A DNA stretch of 64,000 bases from Holtiella sp036655075 (GTDB taxonomy: Bacteria; Bacillota; Clostridia; Lachnospirales; Cellulosilyticaceae), in contig NZ_JAVVQU010000007.1 of NCBI RefSeq assembly GCF_036655075.1, positions 12,862 through 76,861 on the forward strand, written 5' to 3'. This document shows positions 43,357-52,044 of this stretch, one piece after another (position 1 is the first letter of the stretch; every line of letters starts with the position of its first letter). The translations under genes and the position numbers were made by a program. A model generated the notes under the pieces. That model saw only the letters and a list, made by a program, of their open reading frames with translations, searched no databases and was not told the origin of the DNA.

Positions 43357-43728
43357 CTATACCTTTTTATCCTCTTCTACTAAATCGTCTTCTATCTTAT
43401 CAGCAGACTCTAAAAATTCAGTTATGGGGATATTCACTTCTATAAATTCTGAATCTTGTATAGATGCTTCCTCTTCTTCTGTAAGTGTATCCTCATCTAA
43501 AACTGGTTCTTCCCATTCCATTTGCTCATTGTTTTGTTCATCGCTTTCTTCATCTTCATAGTTTTCTTCATCTTCATCATCCTCTTCTCCCATCTCTTCC
43601 TCATACATAAACGTGTCATCGTCATCTGGAAAAACGGGAGGAAATGTATGTGTTTGTTGTTCTGAAAGTATAAAAACAATGATGACACAAATCACCAACA
43701 AAATAATAAGAACTATAGGACTCATCAT
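43357..43728 (-). CDS. Small membrane-anchored, highly acidic protein
   Basis: I start at the ATG at 43728 because a perfect AGGAGG precedes it; the open frame extends 23 codons further without a ribosome site. The 123-residue product has one N-terminal transmembrane helix (PIVLIILLVICVIIVFIL) and then about 100 residues dominated by Glu and Asp (for example MYEEEMGEEDDEDEENYEDE). It probably has little fixed structure. Such tails may bind cations or basic proteins. Not recognised as a named family. Confidence 0.65.
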   Translation of the reverse strand: MMSPIVLIILLVICVIIVFILSEQQTHTFPPVFPDDDDTFMYEEEMGEEDDEDEENYEDEESDEQNNEQMEWEEPVLDEDTLTEEEEASIQDSEFIEVNIPITEFLESADKIEDDLVEEDKKV

Positions 43729-43812
43729 AAACCTCCTGGGGATCACACTATCACTATCAACATATGATACTTTTAACCCAAACATACCTGATGACAAGCC
43801 TTTATTTAACCT

Positions 43813-44766
43813 TTATACAAGTCGATTGCGTACTTTACCACTTGTGAAAGCTTCAATATTTAGAGCAACCTCATGTACTAATGTACGTCTAGCTTCTACA
43901 CTTGCCCATGCAATATGAGGAGTGACTAACCACTTTGCTGGGTCTACATCATACAGTGGATGATTAGCCTCTATAGGCTCTTTTTCTAAAACATCTAGTG
44001 CCACACCACGTATTTGATTAGCCATTAATGCTTGTGCAAGTGCACTTTCATCTATAATTTTGCCACGCCCTACATTGATCAGTATGGCTGTCTCTTTCAT
44101 TTTTTCTAATGCTTCTTTCCCAATTAAGTTCTCTGTATACTCATTGAGTGGGGCATGGATAGAAATGACATCACTTGTCTTTAACAAAGTCTCTAAGTCT
44201 ACGCAAGGATACCCCGCCTCATGGTTTTTTCCTGAGGTGGAATAATAGATCACCTTTGTACCAAACGCTTCAGCCAATCTTGCCACCGCTTTGCCTATAT
44301 CACCCATTCCTATGATTCCCCACGTTTTGTCTGTCAGTTCATAAAAAGGTCTAGCAATATAGACAAATGTCTCACTTGTAGCATAAGCCTTAGACTTTAC
44401 ATAATGGTCATAGAAACTTAGCTGCTCAAGGAGATTAAATAACATGGCAAAAGTATGCTGTGCCACACTCTTGGTAGAATAGCCTGCCACATTGACAACC
44501 CCTATACCACGCACCTTGGCATAGTCTAAATTAATATTGTTGAACCCTGTAGCAAAAAGGGCAATGAGTTTTAACTTGCTTGCTGCCTTTAAGTTGGTCT
44601 CATTTAAAAGGACTTTGTTTACAATGACTACATCAGCGTCCTGTATGCGCTCCTCTACCTCTTCTGGTGCAGTAAGTGGATAAATCTCTACTTCTCCTAA
44701 TGCTTGTATGGAACTTAAATCAATGTCATCTCCCAATGTTTGGGCATCTAAAATTACAATTTTCAT
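43813..44766 (-). CDS. D-2-hydroxyacid dehydrogenase, NAD-dependent
   Basis: A 317-residue member of the D-isomer 2-hydroxyacid dehydrogenase family (glycerate/hydroxypyruvate type). Landmarks are the Rossmann motif GIIGMGDIGKAVARLAEAFG, the catalytic Arg in FATGFNNINLDYAK context and NVGRGKIIDESAL, the Glu in DVLEKEPIEANHPL and the His in VTPHIAWAS. It would interconvert 2-oxoacids and D-2-hydroxyacids. The exact substrate is not determined. The start follows AAAGGAGGAAG. Its promoter region is filled with a 17-bp tandem repeat and an assembly gap. Confidence 0.88.
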   Translation of the reverse strand: MKIVILDAQTLGDDIDLSSIQALGEVEIYPLTAPEEVEERIQDADVVIVNKVLLNETNLKAASKLKLIALFATGFNNINLDYAKVRGIGVVNVAGYSTKSVAQHTFAMLFNLLEQLSFYDHYVKSKAYATSETFVYIARPFYELTDKTWGIIGMGDIGKAVARLAEAFGTKVIYYSTSGKNHEAGYPCVDLETLLKTSDVISIHAPLNEYTENLIGKEALEKMKETAILINVGRGKIIDESALAQALMANQIRGVALDVLEKEPIEANHPLYDVDPAKWLVTPHIAWASVEARRTLVHEVALNIEAFTSGKVRNRLV

Positions 44767-44787
44767 TTTTCTTCCTCCTTTAGTTCA

Positions 44788-44979
44788 TTTTATATCTCTT
44801 TACTTTTTATATCTCTTTACTTTTTATATCTCTNNNNNNNNNNNNNNNNNNNNNNNNNNNNNNNNNNNNNNNNNNNNNNNNNNNNNNNNNNNNNNNNNNN
44901 NNNNNNNNNNNNNNNNNNNNNNNNNNNNNNNNNTTTTATATCTCTTTACTTTTTATATCTCTTTACTTTTTATATCTCT
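44788..44979. repeat. 17-bp tandem repeat array interrupted by an assembly gap
   Basis: The unit TTTTATATCTCTTTACT is repeated perfectly. Two full units and 12 bases of a third lie at 44788-44833, then 100 N, then two full units and 12 bases of a third at 44934-44979. Both sides are the same repeat, so the array spans the gap and its true copy number is unknown. It lies directly upstream of the hydroxyacid dehydrogenase ribosome site. Confidence 0.95.
44834..44933. other. Assembly gap (100 N)
   Basis: Exactly 100 N characters, the conventional length for a gap of unknown size, inside the 17-bp repeat array. Any reading frame drawn across it is meaningless. The remaining region 44980-45127 holds no gene that I can support. 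Confidence 0.98.
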
Positions 44980-45127
44980 ATTGCTTGATGTACCTTTATT
45001 TTATAATCTTTTCTTTACTTCGTCTACTCTAGACACCTCACACTCATGCACCTCATGCTTTACATGATATAAAGGTTCAACACACCCCTTATCCCAAAGG
45101 ACATCTGTACCCATGTTATGAATATAT

Positions 45128-45168
45128 AAAAAGTGTACAGCCAGGGTCTTCCTATGCTGTACACTTTC
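45128..45168 (-). terminator. Terminator after the Tim44-like gene
   Basis: On the minus strand AAAGTGTACAGC pairs with GCTGTACACTTT around a 14-nt loop, followed by TTAT. Confidence 0.8.
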
Positions 45169-45173
45169 ATCTT

Positions 45174-46130
45174 CTATTTATGTTGTGAAATGACTTCTAT
45201 TTCTGAAAGCACCCAGTCAAAGTCCCCTTTAGTTACAATACTATCACAGTATTCACAGCGACCTGCCTGGTTAATTGATAAGTTAGCACCACAGTTTGGA
45301 CAGGCTGTAGCCTCTACATGCGCATCGTTAGTCGGTACCCCTTGTTTTCTTACAAGCTTCCAAATGTATTGCATATGCACCGCTCTAAACTGATCACCTT
45401 TAAGGACCTGACCATTTTCATCATTGACTACATAGTCCACAAAGCGTGATTTAATCGCCACATCCAAATATTCATAATCCCCACTTGTATAATACTTTAA
45501 AATGTCTGTATTTAAAATTGTAATATCTTCTATGCGATTTGTACGTTTGGTTTGAATAAATTGATCGAGCTGCATTTTATGCGTATTAAAAAGGGCATCT
45601 GTTTCAAAAGGTCTCGCTTCTTCCCACTTTTTATTCATCCAAGCAAGTTGTAGGCGCATGAACATATTGTTTACTTTACTCACTAGCATTTGCTCACTAA
45701 AGTGAGGGTCTGCTTCCATGAGTTGATTAAGACTTCCCTTATGAGCTTGTGGCATAGCTTCATAACTTCTAAAGTCCCTAGCCCCTTCTCTCCCATAGGA
45801 AGTACTTTGGGTATTTCCTCTATTCCCCCCACGGTTCTGATTACTCCTATAGAAGAAGAAAAGGACCAGTACAATAGGAATAAGAATCCAAGGTTCCCTC
45901 ATAATCCATCTCATAAGTAACATCATCGTATAAGGGTCAATGCTATAACTTGAGGCGCTACTACTTCCGCTACTACTTCCGCTACTCCCACTAGAGCCTG
46001 AACTATAGTCTACATTGTTCCCCACATCTGCAAAGCAAGGAGCAGTGAGCAGTACGCATCCCCCTACAAAGGCACCTAATTTAGCGACTTGCATTAATCT
46101 ACTTTGGTGCCTAAGCATCCAATTTTTCAT
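45174..46130 (-). CDS. Tim44-like domain membrane protein with C-terminal zinc ribbon
   Basis: I start at the ATG at 46130 (after TTGGGGGATT), giving 318 residues. The open frame continues upstream over the neighbour without a ribosome site. A signal peptide or first helix covers about 1-34 (cleavage near CFADVG), followed by a serine/glycine-rich linker (43-60) and a transmembrane helix at about 80-94 (PWILIPIVLVLFFFY). A Tim44-like domain follows at about 130-270, and a zinc ribbon at 277-298 (CPNCGANL, CEYC). It follows the SPFH gene by 16 nt. The pair is reminiscent of the Bacillus YdjGHI proteins that connect to membrane-stress protein PspA. Confidence 0.78.
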   Translation of the reverse strand: MKNWMLRHQSRLMQVAKLGAFVGGCVLLTAPCFADVGNNVDYSSGSSGSSGSSSGSSSASSYSIDPYTMMLLMRWIMREPWILIPIVLVLFFFYRSNQNRGGNRGNTQSTSYGREGARDFRSYEAMPQAHKGSLNQLMEADPHFSEQMLVSKVNNMFMRLQLAWMNKKWEEARPFETDALFNTHKMQLDQFIQTKRTNRIEDITILNTDILKYYTSGDYEYLDVAIKSRFVDYVVNDENGQVLKGDQFRAVHMQYIWKLVRKQGVPTNDAHVEATACPNCGANLSINQAGRCEYCDSIVTKGDFDWVLSEIEVISQHK

Positions 46131-46146
46131 TTTTAATCCCCCAATA

Positions 46147-47283
46147 TTATAGTTTAGTTCCACATTCGTTACAGAACTTGGCCCCTTCAACAGCTGGCAC
46201 ACCACATTCTGGACAAAATCTTTTCTTTGGAATAGCTACCTCTACCTTTGTGCCACACTCGTTACAGAACTTAGCTGTCTCACTTAAGATTTGTCCACAG
46301 TTGGTACATTTTACCCCAGTACTTATTGATGCTACTGGTATTTCCTCACTTTGTTGAGTAGGTTGCGTTGGGTTATAGGCTGCACTTGTATTTTGCATAT
46401 TCTGCATGTTTTGCATATTTTGGTTAAAGGCTTGCCCCATTTGCATACCCATAGTTAAGCCCATACCACTTTGCATCATGCCATTTAAGCCTTTGTTCTC
46501 GGCTGACTTTTCCATAATATCCATTTGCCTAATAGATTGAATACGTGTAAGGCGGTCTGTATCTACACTCCCACGAATATTCATATCTGTAAGTTCTTGC
46601 AATGACTTTTGAAGTTCTTCTGGAAGTGAAATGTTGTTGACCGTAAACGTATTAAGTTGCAGCCCAAACATTCTAAAGGCTTCCCCCACGTCTTGAATCA
46701 TCTGCTTACTGATTTCATTGTATTGAGAAGCAATGTGTGCTACTGTCACATTCAAACTTCCTATAGCATCACTAAAGTGATTGATAATGTAGTCCTTAAG
46801 TTGAGTATTAATGGCGTCTTTTGTATAAGTCTTATTCGTACTTGATACCATTTCAATAAATTGTTTCGGATCATTAATACTAAAGGTATAGGTTCCAAAT
46901 GCACGTATTTGCACTTGTCCAAATTGAGGGTCAGGAATCCAAATTGGACCTGGTGTCCCCCATTTATTATTTAACATTTCTTTTGTACTTACAAAGAATA
47001 CATCAGATTTAAAAGGTGACTTAAATCCATAGGCCCATCCCTTTAAATCCCCTAAGAAAGGTAAATTCTCTGTTTCTAACTTATAAGTTCCAGGCCCAAA
47101 CACGTCTGCAATTTGGCCTTGGTCCACAAAGACAGCCATTTGTCCAGGTCTTACAACGAGTTGTGCGCCATATTGAATTTCCTGGTCTTCCATAGGATAC
47201 ATATACACTAATGTATCTTGACTATTATCTAGCCACTGAATAATATCCAAAAGTTGTTTTTTAAAGAAACCCATTTTTTTCAC
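46147..47283 (-). CDS. SPFH/band-7 domain protein with two C-terminal zinc ribbons (YdjI/COG4260-like)
   Basis: A 378-residue cytoplasmic protein. The SPFH region occupies about residues 25-220 (LVVRPGQMAVFVDQGQIADV, then GTPGPIWIPDPQFGQVQIRA). A helical segment follows, with a Q/N/M repeat (QNMQNMQNMQN) at about 285-300. Two zinc ribbons end the protein: CTNCGQILSETAKFCNECG and CPECGVPAVEGAKFCNECG. This layout is that of the 'virion core protein'/YdjI family. In Bacillus YdjI recruits PspA to membranes under stress. No pspA is adjacent here. Cotranscribed with the Tim44-like gene. Confidence 0.85.
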   Translation of the reverse strand: MKKMGFFKKQLLDIIQWLDNSQDTLVYMYPMEDQEIQYGAQLVVRPGQMAVFVDQGQIADVFGPGTYKLETENLPFLGDLKGWAYGFKSPFKSDVFFVSTKEMLNNKWGTPGPIWIPDPQFGQVQIRAFGTYTFSINDPKQFIEMVSSTNKTYTKDAINTQLKDYIINHFSDAIGSLNVTVAHIASQYNEISKQMIQDVGEAFRMFGLQLNTFTVNNISLPEELQKSLQELTDMNIRGSVDTDRLTRIQSIRQMDIMEKSAENKGLNGMMQSGMGLTMGMQMGQAFNQNMQNMQNMQNTSAAYNPTQPTQQSEEIPVASISTGVKCTNCGQILSETAKFCNECGTKVEVAIPKKRFCPECGVPAVEGAKFCNECGTKL

Positions 47284-47361
47284 TCCCTCAACGATTAATA
47301 CTTCTATGGTATCATATAGAAGTTTATTTTTCTATTGTCTATGTCTATACTTTTATTAAAA

Positions 47362-48606
47362 TTAAATAGCCCAATTGCCCTCTTTAAGAATAGTTAAGTG
47401 TTCTCCTGATTCTGTTACACCTTCAATCGTTAAGTTTTTGCCACCTACCATAAAATCTACATGCGTTAATGAAGTATTTGCACCTGCTGCTTCTAGTTCC
47501 TCTTTACTCATCTTTGTTCCCCCCTCTAAAGTATCTGGGTAAGCACTTCCAATGGCAAAGTGACAAGAGGCATTTTCATCAAATAAAGTATTAAAGAAAA
47601 TGATATCTGTATTAGATACTGGAGAGTCATCAGGTACGATGGCCACTTCACCTAAGTAATGAGAGCCTTCATCCGTTTCAATAAGTCCTTTAAGTGTTTC
47701 GTAACCCTGATCAGCACTAAAGTCTACAATGCGTCCTTTTTCAAAATGGAGCACAAAGTTATCAACAAGGTTCCCTCCATAGCTTAAAGGTTTTGTAGAG
47801 GCCAGAGTTCCCTCTACACCGTATTTGTATGGCATAGTGAAGATTTCTTCTGTTGGCATATTGGCTACATAGTAAGTACCTACTTTATTCGCACTCCCAC
47901 CACCTTGCCAAATATGTCCTTTGGGAAGCTCTACATACAAGTCTGTACCTGGTGCTCTATAATGAAGTTTGGTAAACTTTTTAGAGGTTAAGAACTTAGT
48001 CTTTTCTTCTAGCATCTTGGTATGTGCTTTCCAAGCTTCTACTGGACTTTCTTCATAAATACGTGTAGCAATAAAGATTTTATCCCAAAGTTTGTCTACA
48101 GCATCTTGGTCACTTGTAGCTTGTGGGAACACTTTATGTGCCCATTCTACAGTTGGGATAGAAGCCACGCACCATGCAATATCTCCATTTTGACTATAAC
48201 GTCTAAAAGGTTCGAGTGCCATGCTGGCTGTCTTTTGCATTGTTGCAATACGGGTCGGATCTATCTCTTTTAACAAGTCTGGATTAGAGGCTGAGATACT
48301 AATAAAAGCGCAGTTCTTCTCTGCTAATCTACGTTTGCCCTCTGCTACCCATTCAGGATATTCTAAAAAGGCTGCATCTGGTGCATACATATAGTTCACT
48401 TTATTTAATTCTTCATCTACATAGTCTACATAGACCTTCTTAGCACCTACTGCGTAAGCACATTGAGTAAGCGCCCTTGCAAAGTAAGCGGTTTGAATAG
48501 GTGCTGTAATCATAAGATATTGGTCTTGTTGAATATTAACCCCTACTTCTACAATGAGTTTTGCATATTCTTCAATATTATTTTCTTTTGTTCTCATGCT
48601 TTTCAT
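47362..48606 (-). CDS. Aminopeptidase, M29 family (AmpS/PepS-like)
   Basis: A 414-residue metallo-aminopeptidase. The C-terminal half carries the family metal-binding blocks: HFEKGRIVDFSADQG, EVAIVPDDSPVSNTD, DENASCHFAIGSAYPDT and LTHVDFMVGG. The N-terminal half is the substrate-selecting domain (VEVGVNIQQDQYLMITAPIQ). It is expected to release N-terminal residues from peptides in the cytoplasm. The DUF4250 gene lies 9 bases upstream on the same strand. Confidence 0.92.
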   Translation of the reverse strand: MKSMRTKENNIEEYAKLIVEVGVNIQQDQYLMITAPIQTAYFARALTQCAYAVGAKKVYVDYVDEELNKVNYMYAPDAAFLEYPEWVAEGKRRLAEKNCAFISISASNPDLLKEIDPTRIATMQKTASMALEPFRRYSQNGDIAWCVASIPTVEWAHKVFPQATSDQDAVDKLWDKIFIATRIYEESPVEAWKAHTKMLEEKTKFLTSKKFTKLHYRAPGTDLYVELPKGHIWQGGGSANKVGTYYVANMPTEEIFTMPYKYGVEGTLASTKPLSYGGNLVDNFVLHFEKGRIVDFSADQGYETLKGLIETDEGSHYLGEVAIVPDDSPVSNTDIIFFNTLFDENASCHFAIGSAYPDTLEGGTKMSKEELEAAGANTSLTHVDFMVGGKNLTIEGVTESGEHLTILKEGNWAI

Positions 48607-48615
48607 CCTCTCTTC

Positions 48616-48801
48616 TTATGAAACAAATTGATTAGTTGATGTTTGATAGCTATAGCCAATGACATCCATTCTTCCAAGTAACTCTTCCATATCCATATCA
48701 TAGCTTTTACAAAGTTCTTCTAAGGAGTTATATTCATCGCGTAATTTCATATTCACAATACTAAGCATCATATATGGGTCTTTTCTGTTTAAACTTTCCA
48801 T
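48616..48801 (-). CDS. DUF4250-domain protein
   Basis: The 61-residue protein matches the small DUF4250 family as I know it: KDPYMMLSIVNMKLRDEY, then SLEELCKSYDMD, then IGYSYQTSTNQF. I start at the ATG at 48801 because AGAGGG lies about 10 bases upstream; an ATG 8 codons earlier overlaps that site. Predicted helical and cytoplasmic, function unknown. Probably cotranscribed with the M29 aminopeptidase. Confidence 0.75.
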   Translation of the reverse strand: MESLNRKDPYMMLSIVNMKLRDEYNSLEELCKSYDMDMEELLGRMDVIGYSYQTSTNQFVS

Positions 48802-48960
48802 AACTTTTTCCCTCTCTTTTGTCAATTTAGGTCATTTTCTTATAATTAAAGCCATTATATCCCCTTCATTTTAGAGTGTCAACCAAACCTATACTTTATA
48901 CACAGTATTGGGTTGTATCTGCATAATTATCTGATATAATACTACTATCACTATAGACAG

Positions 48961-49062
48961 TTGGCAGAGTAGATGTAAGTGCGTTAAGTGCTAGTTGGAC
49001 GGGAAGTTGCCACTAGACGAAAAGCTTTTGCTTGCGGTACTTACGTCGCATTCCGCTGCCAA
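48961..49062 (+). ncRNA. Tetrahydrofolate (THF) riboswitch upstream of folT
   Basis: The sequence follows the THF (folE/folT) riboswitch consensus almost word for word: GGCAGAGTAGA, then GCGTTAAGTG, then GGACGGGAAGTTGCC, then GACGAAA, then GCGGTAC, closed by CCGCTGCC. TTGGCAG at the start pairs with CTGCCAA at the end (P1). The 3' end lies 38 bases before the folT start codon, with the ribosome site at the junction, suggesting control of translation. Confidence 0.93.
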
Positions 49063-49099
49063 GTCAGCGCTTTCTAAATTCATTGGAGGTGCTTTAAAT

Positions 49100-49615
49100 A
49101 TGCAAAACAAAACAACTAAACTAGTGCTTCTTGCACTCCTCGTTGCACTCAATATCGTCTTAGTACGATTTGGTGCCATCTATCTCGGACCATCCCTTCG
49201 TATTACTTTTGGATTTATTCCAATTGTCATTATGGGGATTTTATTTGGACCTGTATCTGCTGCCGTTGGGGCAGGTGTTGCCGACTTTATTGGTGCCATC
49301 CTCTTTCCTGCGGGAGGTGCTTATTTCCCTGGTTTTACACTAAGCAGTATCGTTACAGGCTACATCTATGGAAAGATGTTATATGGTCATAAGCTGTCTA
49401 TTACAAGAATTGTCGTGAGCAACTTACTCGTTATTCTCATCGTTCAGCTGTTTATGAATTCCATATGGGTATCTATGCTTTATGATAAAGCATTTATTGT
49501 CCTTATTAGTACTAAAATCGTGAAGTCTCTGGCTATGCTTCCTATAGAAAGTGTAATGATTTTACTTACTTATAAGTACATTTCACCTGCATTTCTTAAA
49601 TATGCTGAGCGTTAA
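49100..49615 (+). CDS. folT: Folate-specific ECF transporter S component
   Basis: A 171-residue membrane protein with five to six helices. Family features are the N-terminal KLVLLALLVALNIVLVRFGA and FGFIPIVIMGILFGPVSAAV, and GADFIGAILFPAG-like loop residues typical of folate S components. I start at the ATG at 49100 (after GGAGG); the open frame continues upstream into the riboswitch and is not coding. It binds folate and works with the shared ECF ATPases and EcfT, which are not in this window. A THF riboswitch lies directly upstream. Confidence 0.93.
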   Translation: MQNKTTKLVLLALLVALNIVLVRFGAIYLGPSLRITFGFIPIVIMGILFGPVSAAVGAGVADFIGAILFPAGGAYFPGFTLSSIVTGYIYGKMLYGHKLSITRIVVSNLLVILIVQLFMNSIWVSMLYDKAFIVLISTKIVKSLAMLPIESVMILLTYKYISPAFLKYAER

Positions 49616-49674
49616 AAATATATACAAATAAATAAATCATAAACATATGCTTAGTCAATTGTTTATAGTGAACT

Positions 49675-49709
49675 AAAGGGGATGCTGCTAGTAATGCAAC
49701 ATCCCCTTT
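49675..49709. terminator. Bidirectional terminator between folT and the histidine kinase gene
   Basis: AAAGGGGATG pairs with CATCCCCTTT around a 15-nt loop, between convergent genes. Confidence 0.85.
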
Positions 49710-49722
49710 CATGTCATATAAG

Positions 49723-51156
49723 TTAGGCTTTAAGTGAAAGTGATTTAAGCGTTTTAGACTTTGTATAGTGCATAAGAGGCAGTTTAATCGTGAATCTAGT
49801 CCCTTTATTTTCTTCACTTTCTACTTCTACCTTACCTTCATGTAGCGTCACAAGCTTTTTCACCATAGTTAAACCAATGCCACTTCCTTCGTATTTTTCG
49901 CGGCTCTTATCTCCCCGGTACATCCTTTCAAAGATGTAGGGCATATCCTCTGTAGTCACGCCAATTCCTGTATCCTCAATGGACATGCATACCATCTTAC
50001 CCTCTATATGGGTCGTCACTACAATACTCCCTGACTCTGTAAATTTAAATGCATTGGAAAAAAGATTCATTAAAATTTGCTTTAAGGCATTGTAATCTGC
50101 AAAAATGGTGACACGGTCTGTTTCTTTCAGATCAATTTTAAAATGAATTTGTCTTTCACGCGCTACTATTTTAAAGACATTGTACACTTCTTTAATACAA
50201 CTATTCATATAGAGCTCTTGCCTATGCAAATCCGTTGTACAATCCTCAACATTTTTAAGCTTATCTAGATTATTCAACATACTTCCAAAACGGACAACCT
50301 CTTGATAAAGCACTTGCATTTGGTCTTCATCAATTGGATAAATCCCATCGATCATAGCCTCTAAGTTACTTTGTAAAATATGCAAAGGCGTACGAATCTC
50401 ATGAGATAAATCTGAAATCAGCTTACGTCTTAAGGAATCTTGCTCATCTAACTTTTGAGCTAAGTAGTTCATACTATGCCGTAGATTTTCAATTTCTTTA
50501 ATTTCACTTTTTTTGGTATATCGGGTGCGGTATTTGCCTTCTGCCAAGTCCACAGATGTCCTAGCTATTGCATAAATGGGCTTTGTAAATACCCCTGTAA
50601 TATAAGCACCAATAGATGCAAAGCAGAGTAGGGCAATCAACCCACTCCATATAATGCTTCGATTGATGCAGCTTTGGAAGACGATATCTGAGGTGGATAA
50701 AATACTTGAAGGAAAATAGCCAATACGGGCATACCCTACTAAACCATAACTTTTAGCATGGATGGGAATGTCTTGAAAAGTATACACCTTTTCTTTATCC
50801 GGCAAGAATCTTGCCAAATAAGATGGACTTTGAAGCCCTTCTACTTCTTCCGCCAACTGCTCTTTTGTCTTTCCCCAAATAAGTGTCTTATCTGTATCTA
50901 GTATAGATAAAGAAAATTTACCACTTTGAGTCGTAATCAAAAACTCTTCTTCTATAGTATTTTCCCAACTTCCTTCTTGTTCATAAATTTCTTGAAGTTG
51001 CCTGACAATAATCTCACTGGTTTTTTCAATATTATCCTTAATATAAACTTTAAATTCTCTATCAATTGTAATATTTACAAAAAAAGCTGTTAAGAGGATC
51101 GTAAAAGTCCCTACACAAAGTAACAGCGCAAACAGTTGCTTACGCATAGAAATCAT
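49723..51156 (-). CDS. Sensor histidine kinase
   Basis: A 477-residue membrane kinase. Transmembrane helix 1 is at about 7-28, an extracellular sensor domain spans about 30-165, and helix 2 is at about 168-190. A HAMP linker follows (about 190-240). The phospho-acceptor His252 lies in SDLSHEIRTPLH. The catalytic domain has the N-box NLFSNAFKF, and G boxes MSIEDTGIGV and GSGIGLTMVKKL. It overlaps the response regulator gene by 4 nt (ATGA). No target operon is adjacent. Confidence 0.95.
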   Translation of the reverse strand: MISMRKQLFALLLCVGTFTILLTAFFVNITIDREFKVYIKDNIEKTSEIIVRQLQEIYEQEGSWENTIEEEFLITTQSGKFSLSILDTDKTLIWGKTKEQLAEEVEGLQSPSYLARFLPDKEKVYTFQDIPIHAKSYGLVGYARIGYFPSSILSTSDIVFQSCINRSIIWSGLIALLCFASIGAYITGVFTKPIYAIARTSVDLAEGKYRTRYTKKSEIKEIENLRHSMNYLAQKLDEQDSLRRKLISDLSHEIRTPLHILQSNLEAMIDGIYPIDEDQMQVLYQEVVRFGSMLNNLDKLKNVEDCTTDLHRQELYMNSCIKEVYNVFKIVARERQIHFKIDLKETDRVTIFADYNALKQILMNLFSNAFKFTESGSIVVTTHIEGKMVCMSIEDTGIGVTTEDMPYIFERMYRGDKSREKYEGSGIGLTMVKKLVTLHEGKVEVESEENKGTRFTIKLPLMHYTKSKTLKSLSLKA

Positions 51157-51839
51157 ACAAGCATCCCCTCAAATTTATACCCTATACCTGTAACGGTTTT
51201 TATATATTTTGGATTTTTAGTGTCTTCTTCTACTTTTTTACGTAAATTTTTAATGTGCACATCAATTGTACGGTCAAATCCATCAAAATCAATGCCCATG
51301 ACAGCTTCTATAAGTTGCTCACGCGTAAAGACACGCCCAGGTGCTGCAGCTAGTTCATACAACAAATCAAACTCATTCGGTGTCAGCCCTATAATCTCAT
51401 TATTTACTTTCACCATGCGCTCTTGTAAGTAGATTTTAAGATGCCCTTTATCAAAGACCAACGTATCTTTATTTTCTTCTCTTTCTTTGCGTACTTCTAG
51501 GGCTTTCACACGAGCTACAAGCTCCCGCGGACTTACAGGCTTCACCAAATACTCATCGGCACCTATTTGGAAACCTTCTACTTTGTTATCTAGTGTGCCT
51601 TTAGCCGTAATCATAAAGATATAAGCATTGGATACACTACGCATTTCCTTACAGATTTCCTCACCTTGTATATCTGGTAGCATTAAATCTAAAAGCACCA
51701 CATCTATTTTATGTTTATAAAATAAATTTAGTCCTTCTTTGCCTGTATAAGCACAAAAAACTTTATAATTTTCTTTTTCTAAGTACTTTGTCATAATATC
51801 TGCTACACGTACTTCATCTTCTATAATTAAAATATTCAT
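51153..51839 (-). CDS. Response regulator, OmpR/PhoB family
   Basis: A 228-residue two-domain regulator. The receiver has acidic residues E7/D8, phospho-acceptor Asp51 in VVLLDLMLPDI, Thr in MITAKG and Lys in YLVKPVSPREL. The C-terminal winged helix (about 130-226) includes LTPNEFDLLYELAAAPGRVF and VDVHIKNLRKKV-like recognition helix. First gene of the two-component operon. Confidence 0.95.
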   Translation of the reverse strand: MNILIIEDEVRVADIMTKYLEKENYKVFCAYTGKEGLNLFYKHKIDVVLLDLMLPDIQGEEICKEMRSVSNAYIFMITAKGTLDNKVEGFQIGADEYLVKPVSPRELVARVKALEVRKEREENKDTLVFDKGHLKIYLQERMVKVNNEIIGLTPNEFDLLYELAAAPGRVFTREQLIEAVMGIDFDGFDRTIDVHIKNLRKKVEEDTKNPKYIKTVTGIGYKFEGMLV

Positions 51840-52044
51840 AGGGCGGCCTCCTAATAATTCTCTCTTTTAATATGTATTATACCCACTTTATGTGAAGAAA
51901 GATTGAAAGGCTTAATTACAGTTATATTACATTATTTTTATATCTTTTATAAATAATTGCCAAAATGACTATTATCATTTAAAATAGTATCAAAGAGTTT
52001 ATCTCTATATGGATTTGTTTTTTACAGAGAGGGGTATATCACAT

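Noticed and set aside
43497..43688. 63-codon frame rich in Met and Lys on the minus strand
   Set aside because: It is a frame-shifted shadow of the Glu/Asp-rich coding sequence of the acidic membrane protein.
44788..44979. CRISPR array
   Set aside because: The repeats are 17 bp, directly abutting and without spacers, and no cas genes are in the window. It is a simple tandem repeat.
44708..45067. Open frame reading through the N block upstream of the hydroxyacid dehydrogenase
   Set aside because: It is an artefact of the assembly gap and the 17-bp repeat. There is no ribosome site and no protein-like composition.
48991..49179. Frames on both strands across the folT leader
   Set aside because: They overlap the THF riboswitch. 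The plus-strand frame is just an upstream extension of folT, whose start at 49100 has GGAGG.
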